64,000 nt of DNA, taken from NCBI GenBank assembly GCA_001414325.1, contig LLKB01000005.1:1301033-1365032 (forward strand), given 5' to 3'. The notes under the pieces were generated by a model. That model had not been told where the DNA came from. It did not search any database and was given only the letters and a program-made list of their open reading frames with translations. Each line of letters starts with the position of its first letter. Positions within the stretch are counted from its first letter, which is position 1. A program made the position numbers and the translations under genes. Source of the DNA: Butyribacter intestini (GTDB lineage: Bacteria > Bacillota > Clostridia > Lachnospirales > Lachnospiraceae). Shown piece by piece: positions 25,993-33,092 of the stretch.

Positions 25993-26256
25993 ATGAAAAA
26001 GAAAATTTGTTCAATAGCTTTATCATTATGCCTTGTATCAAGTATTGCACTTGCACCATTAAACACTACAAGTACAACCGTTCAGGCTAAGGCTAAAAAA
26101 GTTAAAGCTAAGAGCGTCTATTATGTTCCCGGTTCTAGTTATGCGTATCATTCCACACGCAACTGCCGCACTCTTAGACGCAGTAAAACAATCAAAAAAA
26201 TAACTCTTAAAAAAGCTAAGGCTTTAAAACTTAGAGCCTGCAAAGTTTGTCATTAA
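25993..26256 (+). CDS. Secreted small protein with Ada-like metal-binding motif
   Basis: 87 residues with AAGGAGG before the ATG. A signal peptide covers residues 1 to about 32 (KKKICSIALSLCLVSSIALA, cleavage after VQA). The mature part reads YVPGSSYAYHSTRNCRTLRR ... LKLRACKVCH. This resembles the short Ada-type zinc module (CxxC plus an upstream Cys) attached to many secreted Clostridial nucleases and adhesins, here standing alone. It faces opposite to the early operon, so it is probably expressed in the lysogen. Confidence 0.65.
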   Translation: MKKKICSIALSLCLVSSIALAPLNTTSTTVQAKAKKVKAKSVYYVPGSSYAYHSTRNCRTLRRSKTIKKITLKKAKALKLRACKVCH

Positions 26257-26318
26257 TACTAAATATTCCTATTAATTCTCAGCAAGCCTTTGTTCTCTAC
26301 AGCAAAGGCTTGTTGCAA

Positions 26319-26777
26319 TTACTTCAAAAAATTTTCTGGCTTATGACTATAATTTATTTTTAATTTCTTTAAGTCTTTGTCGTAATTAACAACAAGCTGA
26401 AAAGAACTACCCACTTGTATCGAACTTATAAGGTTGCTTAACGCAAATCGAAGTGCATATAAATCTTCTGGTTGTCTCAATACCGCAAACAGCCTCCCAA
26501 GTGTTTCGGCTCTTTTTATTTCCTCTTCTTTAGAACATGATTTACCAGCACCTGCTATGTATTCAATTAAAGTTTGTTCATCATTTTTTGAAAATTCATG
26601 TTCCGGTTCCTCTTCCATCAACTCTCTAGCCTTATCATCATCCAATGTGTCAAGAAGTTCTTTCGCTTCCTCAAACTTTCCATCAATAATAAGTTTCTCA
26701 GCTAACTTTTCAACTGCAGTTCTTCGGTCAAGTTCTTTTTGCAGCTCTGTTATCTCTTTTACCTTTTTATCCATCAT
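26319..26777 (-). CDS. Phage protein sharing the EITELQ/DRRTAVEKLAEK module
   Basis: About 152 residues from the ATG at 26777 (GGAGGTGAGA upstream). The first 50 residues match the protein at 24971..25306; the rest is helical (DEQTLIEYIAGAGKSCSKEE) and ends in a beta segment. No family recognised. It lies near the start of the early leftward operon. Confidence 0.6.
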   Translation of the reverse strand: MMDKKVKEITELQKELDRRTAVEKLAEKLIIDGKFEEAKELLDTLDDDKARELMEEEPEHEFSKNDEQTLIEYIAGAGKSCSKEEEIKRAETLGRLFAVLRQPEDLYALRFALSNLISSIQVGSSFQLVVNYDKDLKKLKINYSHKPENFLK

Positions 26778-26797
26778 TCTCACCTCCTTTCTTTTTA

Positions 26798-26968
26798 TTA
26801 CATGTTCGTTACTGGCTGCATATTCAATGTTTCTGCAAACTTAACACCTTGTAAAAAAATAAACATGTTATTGAGCTCACTATCATTCATTTTCTTAATG
26901 AGCTTTGTTATGTTGTCTACTTCCGGCTTATCCTCTGTTTTAATAAGAGTGTCCATATCTTTAGCCAA
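26798..26968 (-). CDS. Small helical phage protein, first gene of the early operon
   Basis: About 56 residues if the TTG at 26968 is used (AAGGAG nine bases upstream); an ATG three codons earlier directly abuts that site. Sequence: AKDMDTLIKTEDKPEVDNIT then a hydrophobic helix. It follows the leftward promoter at 27032-27060 and so is the first early gene, a place often taken by a Cro-like or antirepressor protein, though no HTH is evident. Confidence 0.45.
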   Translation of the reverse strand: MAKDMDTLIKTEDKPEVDNITKLIKKMNDSELNNMFIFLQGVKFAETLNMQPVTNM

Positions 26969-27019
26969 AATTGCCATCTCCTTTCTCACACATTTTATTT
27001 CAAATGTTTTTGTTTTCTT

Positions 27020-27120
27020 GATTATGCGATTATTATATATCGCATAATCACTTATGTCAATGTGTTTTTTATTGATTTTGCGATTTTTTTATTGACGCAC
27101 CGATATTTCAGTTATATAAT
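27020..27120. promoter_or_regulatory. Divergent early/lysogeny promoters with TTATGCGAT operators
   Basis: Leftward: TTGACA (27055-27060), 17, TATAAT (27032-27037). Rightward: TTGACG (27092-27097), 17, TATAAT (27115-27120). A perfect dyad GATTATGCGA / TCGCATAATC (27020-27029, 27040-27049) covers the leftward -10. Half-sites TGCGATT recur at about 27069 and 27118. This is the layout of a lambda-like immunity switch. Confidence 0.75.
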
Positions 27121-27145
27121 GCGATTAGAAAGTGAGGTGTACAGA

Positions 27146-27601
27146 ATGAACGAACGATTAAAAGAACTTCGTAAAGCATTACATTTGACGCAAAAAGCAT
27201 TTGCTGAAAAAATAGGTGCAAAGCAAAATACCATTGCTACATACGAAATGGGTAGAAATAACCCAAGCGACCCGGTAATACACTCTATTTGTATTGCTTT
27301 TGGTGTTAATGAAAATTGGTTAAGAAATGGTGTTGGAGATATGTTTATAACTCCTGCTTCTTTTTCATTGGACGAATATGCCATTGCAAACTCTCTAAAT
27401 AAAACCGAAATTTCTATTATTCGTGGTTTTATGGAATTAAATCCTGATACACGACAGGCGATTTATAATGTCTTTTCTAATGCCTTTAATGATGAAGAAG
27501 ATGACATACTTAAGTATGATGAAATACCGACAGCCGCAGAAATTGAAGCAAACTATTCACCTATAGCTGCCAAGGACTTAAAAGGAAAGAATATCGGATA
27601 A
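27146..27601 (+). CDS. XRE-family phage repressor
   Basis: 151 residues from the ATG at 27146 (GTGAGGTG upstream). The N-terminal HTH is clear: MNERLKELRKALHLTQKAFA, then KIGAKQNTIATYEMGRNNPS. The C-terminus is helical and acidic with LNPDTRQAIYNVFSNAFND, without a peptidase domain. It is divergent from the early operon and probably holds the leftward promoter off by binding TTATGCGAT sites between them. Confidence 0.85.
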   Translation: MNERLKELRKALHLTQKAFAEKIGAKQNTIATYEMGRNNPSDPVIHSICIAFGVNENWLRNGVGDMFITPASFSLDEYAIANSLNKTEISIIRGFMELNPDTRQAIYNVFSNAFNDEEDDILKYDEIPTAAEIEANYSPIAAKDLKGKNIG

Positions 27602-27654
27602 GCACCCGACTTATAGTTTCATTTATATTGTATTACTATAAGTTGCGTGCTACC
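27600..27654 (+). terminator. Hairpin after the repressor gene
   Basis: AGCACCCGACTTATAGT pairs with ACTATAAGTTGCGTGCT with one or two mismatches, right after the stop codon. The T run is weak. A second hairpin (CTTTTCAC...GTGAAAAG) lies near 27,750-27,790. Confidence 0.55.
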
Positions 27655-27848
27655 TTTAAAATCAAGATTATAATATAATGTATTGTTACATTTACAATAA
27701 ATAGCATATATGTAAGTGTTTCTGTAATATATATACTTTCTTATCATCTTTTCACGACCTTCCGTTTATAAGCCGGGTGCAGTGAAAAGTATAAATTTTT
27801 AGACACCTTTAAACCATGCAATGACATTAGAACGGAGGTACATTATTT

Positions 27849-28088
27849 TTGGAAATACACTACTCTAAACAAGCAATAAAATTCTTAAAAAAATTAGACA
27901 AAACTACAAGACAAAGAATAGTCACAGCCATACGTAAAATTCCATATGGCGATATTAAAAAAATGCAAGGTAATAATGAATTCTTATATCGTTTACGTGT
28001 TGGAAATTACCGCATAATATTTAATAAACAGGGGCAAGTATGCTATATAGAAAAAATTGATAATCGTGGTCAAGTATATAAAAAATAG
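27849..28088 (+). CDS. RelE/ParE-family toxin
   Basis: 79 residues from a TTG with GGAGGT upstream. The fold signature is complete: YSKQAIKFLKKLDKTTRQRI, a basic middle, LYRLRVGNYRIIFNKQGQ and a closing KIDNRGQVYKK. RelE-type proteins cut mRNA in the ribosome A site. The putative antitoxin follows 11 bases later, so the toxin comes first, the reverse of the commonest order. Confidence 0.85.
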   Translation: MEIHYSKQAIKFLKKLDKTTRQRIVTAIRKIPYGDIKKMQGNNEFLYRLRVGNYRIIFNKQGQVCYIEKIDNRGQVYKK

Positions 28089-28099
28089 GAGGAAAATAT

Positions 28100-28333
28100 A
28101 TGGATGCTATAAAAGAAAGAATTGTCGGTGCCGTTTCCATCATGGATGAAGATGCAGCAAAAGAAGTGTGGAATTTTATAATAGATTATATTCCCAAACA
28201 CACTTGGTCTGATATTGAAGAAGTAGAACCTGATGAGTGGGACAAAGCAATGATAACAGATATTCAAACAAACCCTGATTGTAAAGAATTTGTTTCTGAA
28301 GCTGAAGCGTTAAAGGAATTAGAGCTTGATTAA
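28100..28333 (+). CDS. Putative antitoxin partner of the RelE-like toxin
   Basis: 77 acidic residues with AGGAGG upstream. MDAIKERIVGAVSIMDEDAA is followed by KEVWNFIIDYIP and a C-terminal EAEALKELELD. Its place right after relE, small size and charge fit an antitoxin, similar to short RelB/Phd-unrelated partners found with RelE toxins in Lachnospiraceae. No DNA-binding motif is obvious. Confidence 0.65.
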   Translation: MDAIKERIVGAVSIMDEDAAKEVWNFIIDYIPKHTWSDIEEVEPDEWDKAMITDIQTNPDCKEFVSEAEALKELELD

Positions 28334-28351
28334 TATGTCGAGGTGATATTT

Positions 28352-28873
28352 ATGTTTTATCATGTAAAAACTGTTACTCCAAAAGATAACTTTATTCTCT
28401 CTGTATTATTTACAGATGGCGTAAAAACTGGATATGACATAAAACCACTTTTTGATAAGTGGGAAGTGTTTAATGACCTGAAAACTATCCCCGGATTATA
28501 TCAACAGGTTAAAGTCGATGCCGGGGGTTTTGGAATAAGCTGGAATGACAATATTGACCTGGCAAGTGAAGAATTACGATTGAACGGTGTTATATGCACA
28601 GATAATAATATTTTGAAAATAACTGCTGCCAAAGTAGTTGGCAATTATATGTTATTATTAACTTTCTCATCTGGTGAAAAACGCATCTTTGATGCCACTC
28701 AACTTACCGGACCTGCTTATGAACCTTTAAAAGATATTAAAATTTTTGAAAACTTTAAATTATCACATGGTGTAATCACATGGATGGATGAAGAAATTGA
28801 CTGTGCTCCTGAGTATATGTATAAAAACAGTTATGAATATACAGAATTGAATATCAGTAAACAAAAAGTTTGA
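28352..28873 (+). CDS. Double DUF2442 protein
   Basis: About 173 residues from the ATG at 28352 (GAGGTGAT upstream). DUF2442 occurs twice: YHVKTVTPKDNFILSVLFTD ... GFGISWNDNIDLASEELRLNG, then LKITAAKVVGNYMLLLTFSS ... LSHGVITWMDEEIDCAPEYMY. Single DUF2442 proteins often accompany DUF4160 or RelE-type toxins and serve as antitoxin-like partners. The duplication in one chain is less common. It follows the RelE pair and precedes a HicB-like gene. Confidence 0.75.
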   Translation: MFYHVKTVTPKDNFILSVLFTDGVKTGYDIKPLFDKWEVFNDLKTIPGLYQQVKVDAGGFGISWNDNIDLASEELRLNGVICTDNNILKITAAKVVGNYMLLLTFSSGEKRIFDATQLTGPAYEPLKDIKIFENFKLSHGVITWMDEEIDCAPEYMYKNSYEYTELNISKQKV

Positions 28874-28882
28874 GGTGTAAAT

Positions 28883-29092
28883 ATGCATAAATATGAAATG
28901 ATTGTTTATTGGTCAGAAGATGACGCAAGTTTCATTGTTGAAGTCCCAGAACTTCCCGGATGCATGGCTGATGGTGCTACCGCTGTTGATGCCCTAATAA
29001 ATACAGAGCAAGCCATAAATGAGTGGATTGAAACCGCCAATTCCATAGGTCGTGAAATTCCACAGCCAAAAGGTCGTTTGATGTATACTTAA
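28883..29092 (+). CDS. HicB-family antitoxin-like protein
   Basis: 69 residues with the HicB core MIVYWSEDDASFIVEVPELP then GCMADGATAVDALINTEQAI and a short tail PKGRLMYT. No HicA partner adjoins it. It is another member of the run of antitoxin-type genes between 27.8 and 29.8 kb. Confidence 0.8.
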   Translation: MHKYEMIVYWSEDDASFIVEVPELPGCMADGATAVDALINTEQAINEWIETANSIGREIPQPKGRLMYT

Positions 29093-29142
29093 TTCATTTA
29101 ACAGTAAGCAACAAGAATTATAAAGTTAAAAGAGGAATAATC

Positions 29143-29358
29143 ATGAAATGTTTTTTATGTAAAGGAAATGTTACAGATGCAACGACAACATACAATAACT
29201 GTTATATCATTATTAAAAATGTACCTTGTCAGAAATGTGAGCAGTGTGGTGAAGAATTTGTAAGCGGAACCACAATGCTAAAAATCGAATCTATAATTGA
29301 TAAGTTAAAAAACATTCTAACTGAAATCGCTATTGTTGATTTTAAGACTGCTGCTTAA
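29143..29358 (+). CDS. YgiT/MqsA-type zinc-finger antitoxin-like protein
   Basis: 71 residues with two CxxC pairs (MKCFLCKGNV near the start, CQKCEQCGEEF in the middle) in the YgiT-type layout seen at the N-terminus of MqsA antitoxins. The C-terminal HTH of MqsA is absent, as in many short YgiT proteins that pair with DUF4258 or RelE-like toxins. No such toxin lies next to it here. Confidence 0.75.
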   Translation: MKCFLCKGNVTDATTTYNNCYIIIKNVPCQKCEQCGEEFVSGTTMLKIESIIDKLKNILTEIAIVDFKTAA

Positions 29359-29387
29359 TCTATTATAAAGTAAAGGAGCGATTGCTT

Positions 29388-29531
29388 ATGTTAAATTTAA
29401 CTTATCTTGCCGAAGAAACAGAACCAACAGAGGAAGAAATCAAAATTCTTGATGCCTTTGAAAATGGTGAACCTGATTACGCACCTGACACTTCTATTGA
29501 AGATTTAAAAAACGAATTGGGACTTGATTAA
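29388..29531 (+). CDS. Small acidic antitoxin-like protein
   Basis: 47 residues with AAAGGAG upstream: MLNLTYLAEETEPTEEEIKI then LDAFENGEPDYAPDTS and KNELGLD. It is too short for most gene callers. Similar acidic peptides precede RelE-like toxins as antitoxins, but no toxin follows. Confidence 0.5.
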   Translation: MLNLTYLAEETEPTEEEIKILDAFENGEPDYAPDTSIEDLKNELGLD

Positions 29532-29537
29532 AATAAT

Positions 29538-29792
29538 TTGATAAGTGTCACTGAAAAGATTGAAATAATAGACAAGGAATACAATATACCTGTTGACAAT
29601 GACATTCAGGAAGGAGTGAACAGTATGTGCAATTTAGGTCAGGGAATTGAGGAGAGAGCTACAGAAAATGTAACTGTCAATATAATCCTAAATATGTACA
29701 ACAACAACTTTACTATAGAGCAGATAGCTTTAGCTACCCAGTACAATGTTGATAAAGTCAAAGAAATTATTGCCAAACAGAAGTCAAAATAA
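29538..29792 (+). pseudogene. C-terminal remnant of an Rpn / PD-(D/E)XK nuclease family protein
   Basis: The frame reads KIEIIDKEYNIPVDNDIQEG then VNSMCNLGQGIEERATENVT and a closing helix with EQIALATQYNVDKVKEIIAK. The MCNLGQGIEER segment and the last HTH-like helix are the usual C-terminus of Rpn-type putative transposases, but the nuclease domain is missing. An internal ATG after AAGGAG (MCNLG...) could still express 54 residues. A full-length relative sits at 44687..45724. Confidence 0.65.
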
Positions 29793-29817
29793 AAAATCAA
29801 ACTCAAAAATGATAACT

Positions 29818-29834
29818 TTGTCGGATTCCGACGA
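29818..29834. promoter_or_regulatory. Copy 2 of the dispersed TGTCGGATTCCGAC palindrome
   Basis: TTGTCGGATTCCGACGA lies just after the Rpn remnant and about 90 bases before an intrinsic terminator; one outer base differs from the perfect palindrome. Confidence 0.65.
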
Positions 29835-29917
29835 ACATTAATACGCATATTGCAAATCATTTTTGCATATGCTATAATTTCGTCAGACAAAAAGAAATTA
29901 TGTAATCACAATGAAAA

Positions 29918-29952
29918 CCCCCGAAAGTCTCGCACACTTTCGGGGGTTTTGT
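29918..29952 (+). terminator. Intrinsic terminator of the antitoxin-rich operon
   Basis: AACCCCCGAAAGT stem with ACTTTCGGGGGTT and a T run. The same stem closes the serine recombinase gene at 33005-33044. Confidence 0.88.
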
Positions 29953-30117
29953 TTAATCTCTCATAAATATTTTTCTTAATATTAGCACCAGCAAAAATGT
30001 TGCCAATATTCCTATAGCTACTTTCGTAATCAAAAGCATACCTTTAACTACTCCGATTACAACAAGACAACATAGAAGAACCGTTATTGAGCTTCTCAAT
30101 TTATCCAATTTATCCAT
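29953..30117 (-). CDS. Small two-span membrane protein
   Basis: 54 residues from the ATG at 30117: MDKLDKLRSSITVLLCCLVV then a second hydrophobic stretch ITKVAIGILATFLLVLI and a basic end. The ribosome site is weak. It points leftward against its neighbours, next to another short membrane protein. No family recognised; a phage holin or exclusion protein is possible. Confidence 0.5.
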   Translation of the reverse strand: MDKLDKLRSSITVLLCCLVVIGVVKGMLLITKVAIGILATFLLVLILRKIFMRD

Positions 30118-30168
30118 ATACTCATCATTTCCTTTCTTTCCCCGTATAGCCGTTAGGACAGCTTACAA

Positions 30169-30327
30169 TTACTCTCTTTCCATCACTTCTGTTCCACATT
30201 CAAACAACGACAGTATTGCATTTCCGATTGTAAGAATACGGCTTACCATGTGCCATCCGCTCACTATCCCAAATACTAAGTTAAGGGATAATAACCAAAA
30301 CAAAATATCACTTTTTTTATTCCTCAT
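30169..30327 (-). CDS. Small membrane protein
   Basis: 52 residues from the ATG at 30327: MRNKKSDILFWLLSLNLVFG then GWHMVSRILTIGNAILSL. One or two membrane spans. It lies downstream of the toxin peptide gene on the same strand and may share its transcript. Function unknown. Confidence 0.45.
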   Translation of the reverse strand: MRNKKSDILFWLLSLNLVFGIVSGWHMVSRILTIGNAILSLFECGTEVMERE

Positions 30328-30388
30328 TGCTTTATATTATACAATGTGCTAAGATGTAGGTAGTTGGGGCTTTCGCCCCTCCCACCCT

Positions 30389-30478
30389 AGCTATCAACTT
30401 ATTTAAACAGTGCAATAGCTGCAATAACTAATGCGGCTGCATCTATTATAAGGCTGAGTACCTCATAAGTTGATAGCT
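30389..30478. repeat. 13-bp perfect inverted repeat bracketing the toxin peptide
   Basis: AGCTATCAACTTA (30389-30401) and TAAGTTGATAGCT (30466-30478) are exact complements. One arm overlaps the toxin stop codon, the other encodes the KLSTY codons. A GGGGC-TTTC-GCCCC hairpin follows on the left. Confidence 0.8.
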
Positions 30479-30506
30479 TTTTTTGTTTCTTATGTTTCTT
30501 AGCCAT
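30399..30506 (-). CDS. Holin-like type I toxin peptide (Hol_Tox type)
   Basis: 35 residues from an ATG with AAAGGAG upstream. A lysine-rich head (AKKHKKQKKLS) is followed by TYEVLSLIIDAAALVIAAIA and a short end. The TYEALxLMI...LI pattern is that of the putative holin-like toxins (Hol_Tox), membrane peptides in type I toxin-antitoxin systems. It has its own consensus promoter. A 13-base stretch of its 5' coding region is complementary to sequence just after its stop codon, which could fold the message shut. An antisense RNA was not identified. Confidence 0.7.
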   Translation of the reverse strand: MAKKHKKQKKLSTYEVLSLIIDAAALVIAAIALFK

Positions 30507-30548
30507 CGTTTTACTCCTTTCTTTTTGCTAACTCCTTGTTACAATTAT

Positions 30549-30636
30549 ATTATAACTCTACTTTTTGTAGATGTCAATGCTTTTTGTAAACTTTTTTTAC
30601 TTTTTTGTTGATTTATTCCACTAATTGTAGTATGAT
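30549..30636. promoter_or_regulatory. Divergent promoters of toxin peptide and second repressor
   Basis: Leftward: TTGACA (30572-30577), 17, TATAAT (30549-30554). Rightward: TTGATT (30608-30613), 17, TATGAT (30631-30636). The dyad CTACTTTTTGTAG (30558-30570) fills the leftward spacer and CTAATTGTAG (30622-30631) touches the rightward -10, so both may be bound by the XRE protein that follows. Confidence 0.7.
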
Positions 30637-30667
30637 TAGTTTTAATAACAGAAACGAGGTGAACTTA

Positions 30668-31063
30668 ATGCTTGATGATAGATATAAAAAAATTTTTGCT
30701 GAAAATTTAAAGTATTACATGAAACTACACAATAAAAATCAAGCTGATTTAATAAATGATTTAGGTTTCAATAAATCCTCTGTATCAACTTGGTGCAATG
30801 GCACACGCTTGCCACGCATGGATAAAGTAGATATTTTAGCAAAATATTTCGACATAAATCGTTCCGATTTAATAGAAGATAAAGACACAGAACATAAACA
30901 ATCCTACTATCTCAATCCTGAAACAAGCAGGATTGCACAAAAAATATATGACAACAAAGAGCTTTCTGTTTTATTTGATGCCGCCCAGGATGCAGAGCCA
31001 GAAGATTTACAGGCTTTACACGGTATGCTCATGGCATTAAAACGCAAAGAAAAAGGTAATTGA
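30668..31063 (+). CDS. XRE-family repressor of an ImmR-ImmA-like pair
   Basis: 131 residues from the ATG at 30668 (GAGGTGA upstream). The HTH reads KYYMKLHNKNQADLINDLGF then NKSSVSTWCNGTRLPRMDKV. A helical C-terminus (FDAAQDAEPEDLQALHGMLM) resembles ICE/phage repressors that are cut by an ImmA protease. The next gene, overlapping by four bases, is an ImmA-like metallopeptidase. It is likely the main lysogeny repressor, next to the recombinase. Confidence 0.85.
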   Translation: MLDDRYKKIFAENLKYYMKLHNKNQADLINDLGFNKSSVSTWCNGTRLPRMDKVDILAKYFDINRSDLIEDKDTEHKQSYYLNPETSRIAQKIYDNKELSVLFDAAQDAEPEDLQALHGMLMALKRKEKGN

Positions 31064-31314
31064 TATACTTATTTTTGGGGGTGATACATCTGAACGATGA
31101 CTACAATATAAATGTACAAATCTTAGACTTCGGAAATTCTATTCCGGCAGTTGCAACTATAAATGATGATGGCAGCTTTAGCATTTTTCTAAATGCAAGG
31201 CTTTCCTACGAAAGAAGACTTGAGGCTTACTGGCATGAGATGCGGCATATTCAAAATCAAGACTTTTGTGGTGAAATGAGTGTTGAAGAAATGGAAGCCG
31301 CAAATCAACACTGA
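31060..31314 (+). CDS. Short ImmA/IrrE-like metallopeptidase
   Basis: 84 residues from a TTG at 31060; a CTG at 31090 with GGGGGTGA upstream is an alternative. The zinc motif HEMRH (HExxH) is in RRLEAYWHEMRHIQNQDF. The protein lacks much of the usual ImmA body (about 120 residues or more) but keeps beta strands before the helix. ImmA cleaves its cognate repressor under stress and starts induction. It overlaps the repressor gene upstream. Confidence 0.75.
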   Translation: MIYLFLGVIHLNDDYNINVQILDFGNSIPAVATINDDGSFSIFLNARLSYERRLEAYWHEMRHIQNQDFCGEMSVEEMEAANQH

Positions 31315-31328
31315 AATAATCATATTGT

Positions 31329-31347
31329 TTTGTCGGATTCCGACAGA
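31329..31347. promoter_or_regulatory. Copy 3 of the dispersed TGTCGGATTCCGACA palindrome
   Basis: TGTCGGATTCCGACA (31331-31345) is a perfect 7-1-7 dyad just after the ImmA-like gene and before its terminator. Confidence 0.7.
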
Positions 31348-31360
31348 CATACATAACAAA

Positions 31361-31383
31361 AAGACCGCCCTTTGCGGGCGGTC
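31361..31383 (+). terminator. Hairpin after the ImmA-like gene
   Basis: GACCGCCC-TTT-GCGGGCGGTC stem, strong GC, with A run before and only a weak T tract after; probably ends the repressor transcript. Confidence 0.7.
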
Positions 31384-31509
31384 AAGACCTTACACTTTAC
31401 CCACAAAAGAATATGGCTAAAATATAAAGATAACGCATATTTATTTTAACATAAGCCACTTCTTTTGTATAGGCTTATTTTTTATACTCAATTTTAAGGA
31501 GGAAGACGC

Positions 31510-33003
31510 ATGAGTGAAAAGTTAAAAGAAGTCTGTGCATATATCCGAGTCTCTACTGACAAACAAGAGGAACTTTCTCCGGAAAGTCAGATAAGACTCA
31601 TTAAGGATTATGCGGAGCAGCACAATATGCTGCTTACACGAATTTATCAAGAAGACAAGGGCATTTCCGGCAAGAAAGCAGATAAACGCCCGGCTTTTCA
31701 GGAAATGATTGCGACCTGCAAAGAAAAGTCACATCCTTACGATGCAATCCTGCTCTGGAAGTTCTCCCGTTTTGCCAGAAACATTGATGAAAGCACTTAT
31801 TATAAATCAGTCCTCAGAAAAAAATGTAATGTTGATGTTATAAGCATATCCGAGCCTATCACTGAGGGTATGTATGGCCGCCTTATCGAGATGGTCATAG
31901 AATGGAGTGACGAATTTTATCTGTATAATCTTTCAGGTGAAGTTATGCGTGGAATGACCCAAAAAGCCTTAAAGGGCGGCTACAATTCAAATGTTCCTAT
32001 CGGTTACATCAAAGAGCGTGGCAGAGATAAGATACCACAGATTGAACCCAAAGGTGCTGAGATTGTCAGAAAGATTTTTAATATGTACACAGAGCAGAAT
32101 ATCCCGATGGGTGACATAGCCGCAAAACTTAATAAATCCGGTTATAGAACTGCAAGAGGCTCTCTTTTTGAAACCCGTGTAGTCGGATATATACTTGAAA
32201 ACCCTTTTTATATAGGGAAAATCCGGTGGAACTTTTTTGACAAACAGAGTAATAAAAGAAAAAATCCTGATGATGTGATTATATCTGACGGCAAACACGA
32301 AACTATCATATCTGAAGAACAATTCTCAAAGGCTGCAAACCGCAGAGCACACGACAGACTCCGCACGGGATATAACAAGAAACGCCGCCCTGCTCCACTC
32401 CTTGCCAACTGGCTATCCGGTATGATTAAATGTTCAAAATGCGGTGCTTCGCTCGGTTTCGCACGAGGCGGCAGTAAGAGCGTTCCAAATTTTTGTTGCT
32501 GGAAACATTCAAAAGGACTTTGTTCTGTACACAACGGCATCACATTGAAAAATGCTGAAAAAGAAGTTCTCTCCATCCTCGAAGAACTATCCGGCTCAGG
32601 ATATTTTTACAATTATAATCTAAATGTAATCAATACCGAAAATACAGAACGGGGATATATATTAAAAGAACTCAAATCACTTGATGCAAAAATGAAGCGT
32701 ATCAAAGATGCGTATATAAACGAAATAGATACGCTGGAGGAATATAAGACAAATAAAGAACTCATCCTGAAAAGACGCACGGAGTTAAATGAAAAACTTG
32801 AAGCCGCCACTATCACCATTCACCCTGCATCAGTTCACAAAGATGTTGATTTTCAGGGATTGATTGATATTATAAAAGATGAAAATTCAAATGACACTAA
32901 GAAACATAATGCTTTACTGGAAGTCGTAGACCATTTTGTATGGGATAAAGAAACGCAGGAAATGACTGTGGTTTTGAATGGAAATATTTTGACAGCCAAG
33001 TAA
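31510..33003 (+). CDS. int: Large serine recombinase (phage integrase)
   Basis: 497 residues with AAGGAGG upstream. The N-terminal resolvase domain has CAYIRVSTDKQEELSPESQI (catalytic Ser in RVSTD) and YDAILLWKFSRFARN. Next come the recombinase domain (YTEQNIPMGDIAAKLNKSGY ... NPFYIGKIRWN), a zinc-ribbon (CSKCGASLGF ... CCWKHSKGLC) and a coiled coil (LKELKSLDAKMKRIKDAYIN). This is the full large-serine-integrase layout. It lies about 2.4 kb from the broken cotJC end, consistent with integrating there. No excision factor was recognised. Confidence 0.95.
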   Translation: MSEKLKEVCAYIRVSTDKQEELSPESQIRLIKDYAEQHNMLLTRIYQEDKGISGKKADKRPAFQEMIATCKEKSHPYDAILLWKFSRFARNIDESTYYKSVLRKKCNVDVISISEPITEGMYGRLIEMVIEWSDEFYLYNLSGEVMRGMTQKALKGGYNSNVPIGYIKERGRDKIPQIEPKGAEIVRKIFNMYTEQNIPMGDIAAKLNKSGYRTARGSLFETRVVGYILENPFYIGKIRWNFFDKQSNKRKNPDDVIISDGKHETIISEEQFSKAANRRAHDRLRTGYNKKRRPAPLLANWLSGMIKCSKCGASLGFARGGSKSVPNFCCWKHSKGLCSVHNGITLKNAEKEVLSILEELSGSGYFYNYNLNVINTENTERGYILKELKSLDAKMKRIKDAYINEIDTLEEYKTNKELILKRRTELNEKLEAATITIHPASVHKDVDFQGLIDIIKDENSNDTKKHNALLEVVDHFVWDKETQEMTVVLNGNILTAK

Positions 33004-33004
33004 A

Positions 33005-33044
33005 AATCCCCCGAAAGTTTTATACACTTTCGGGGGATTTTTTA
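33005..33044 (+). terminator. Intrinsic terminator of the serine recombinase
   Basis: ATCCCCCGAAAGT pairs with ACTTTCGGGGGAT followed by TTTTTT. The stem is symmetric, so it may also stop leftward transcripts from the PIN operon. Confidence 0.88.
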
Positions 33045-33092
33045 CTATTCTTTTAGACGGTATATCACTATTAAATATATATTCTGTAATAA

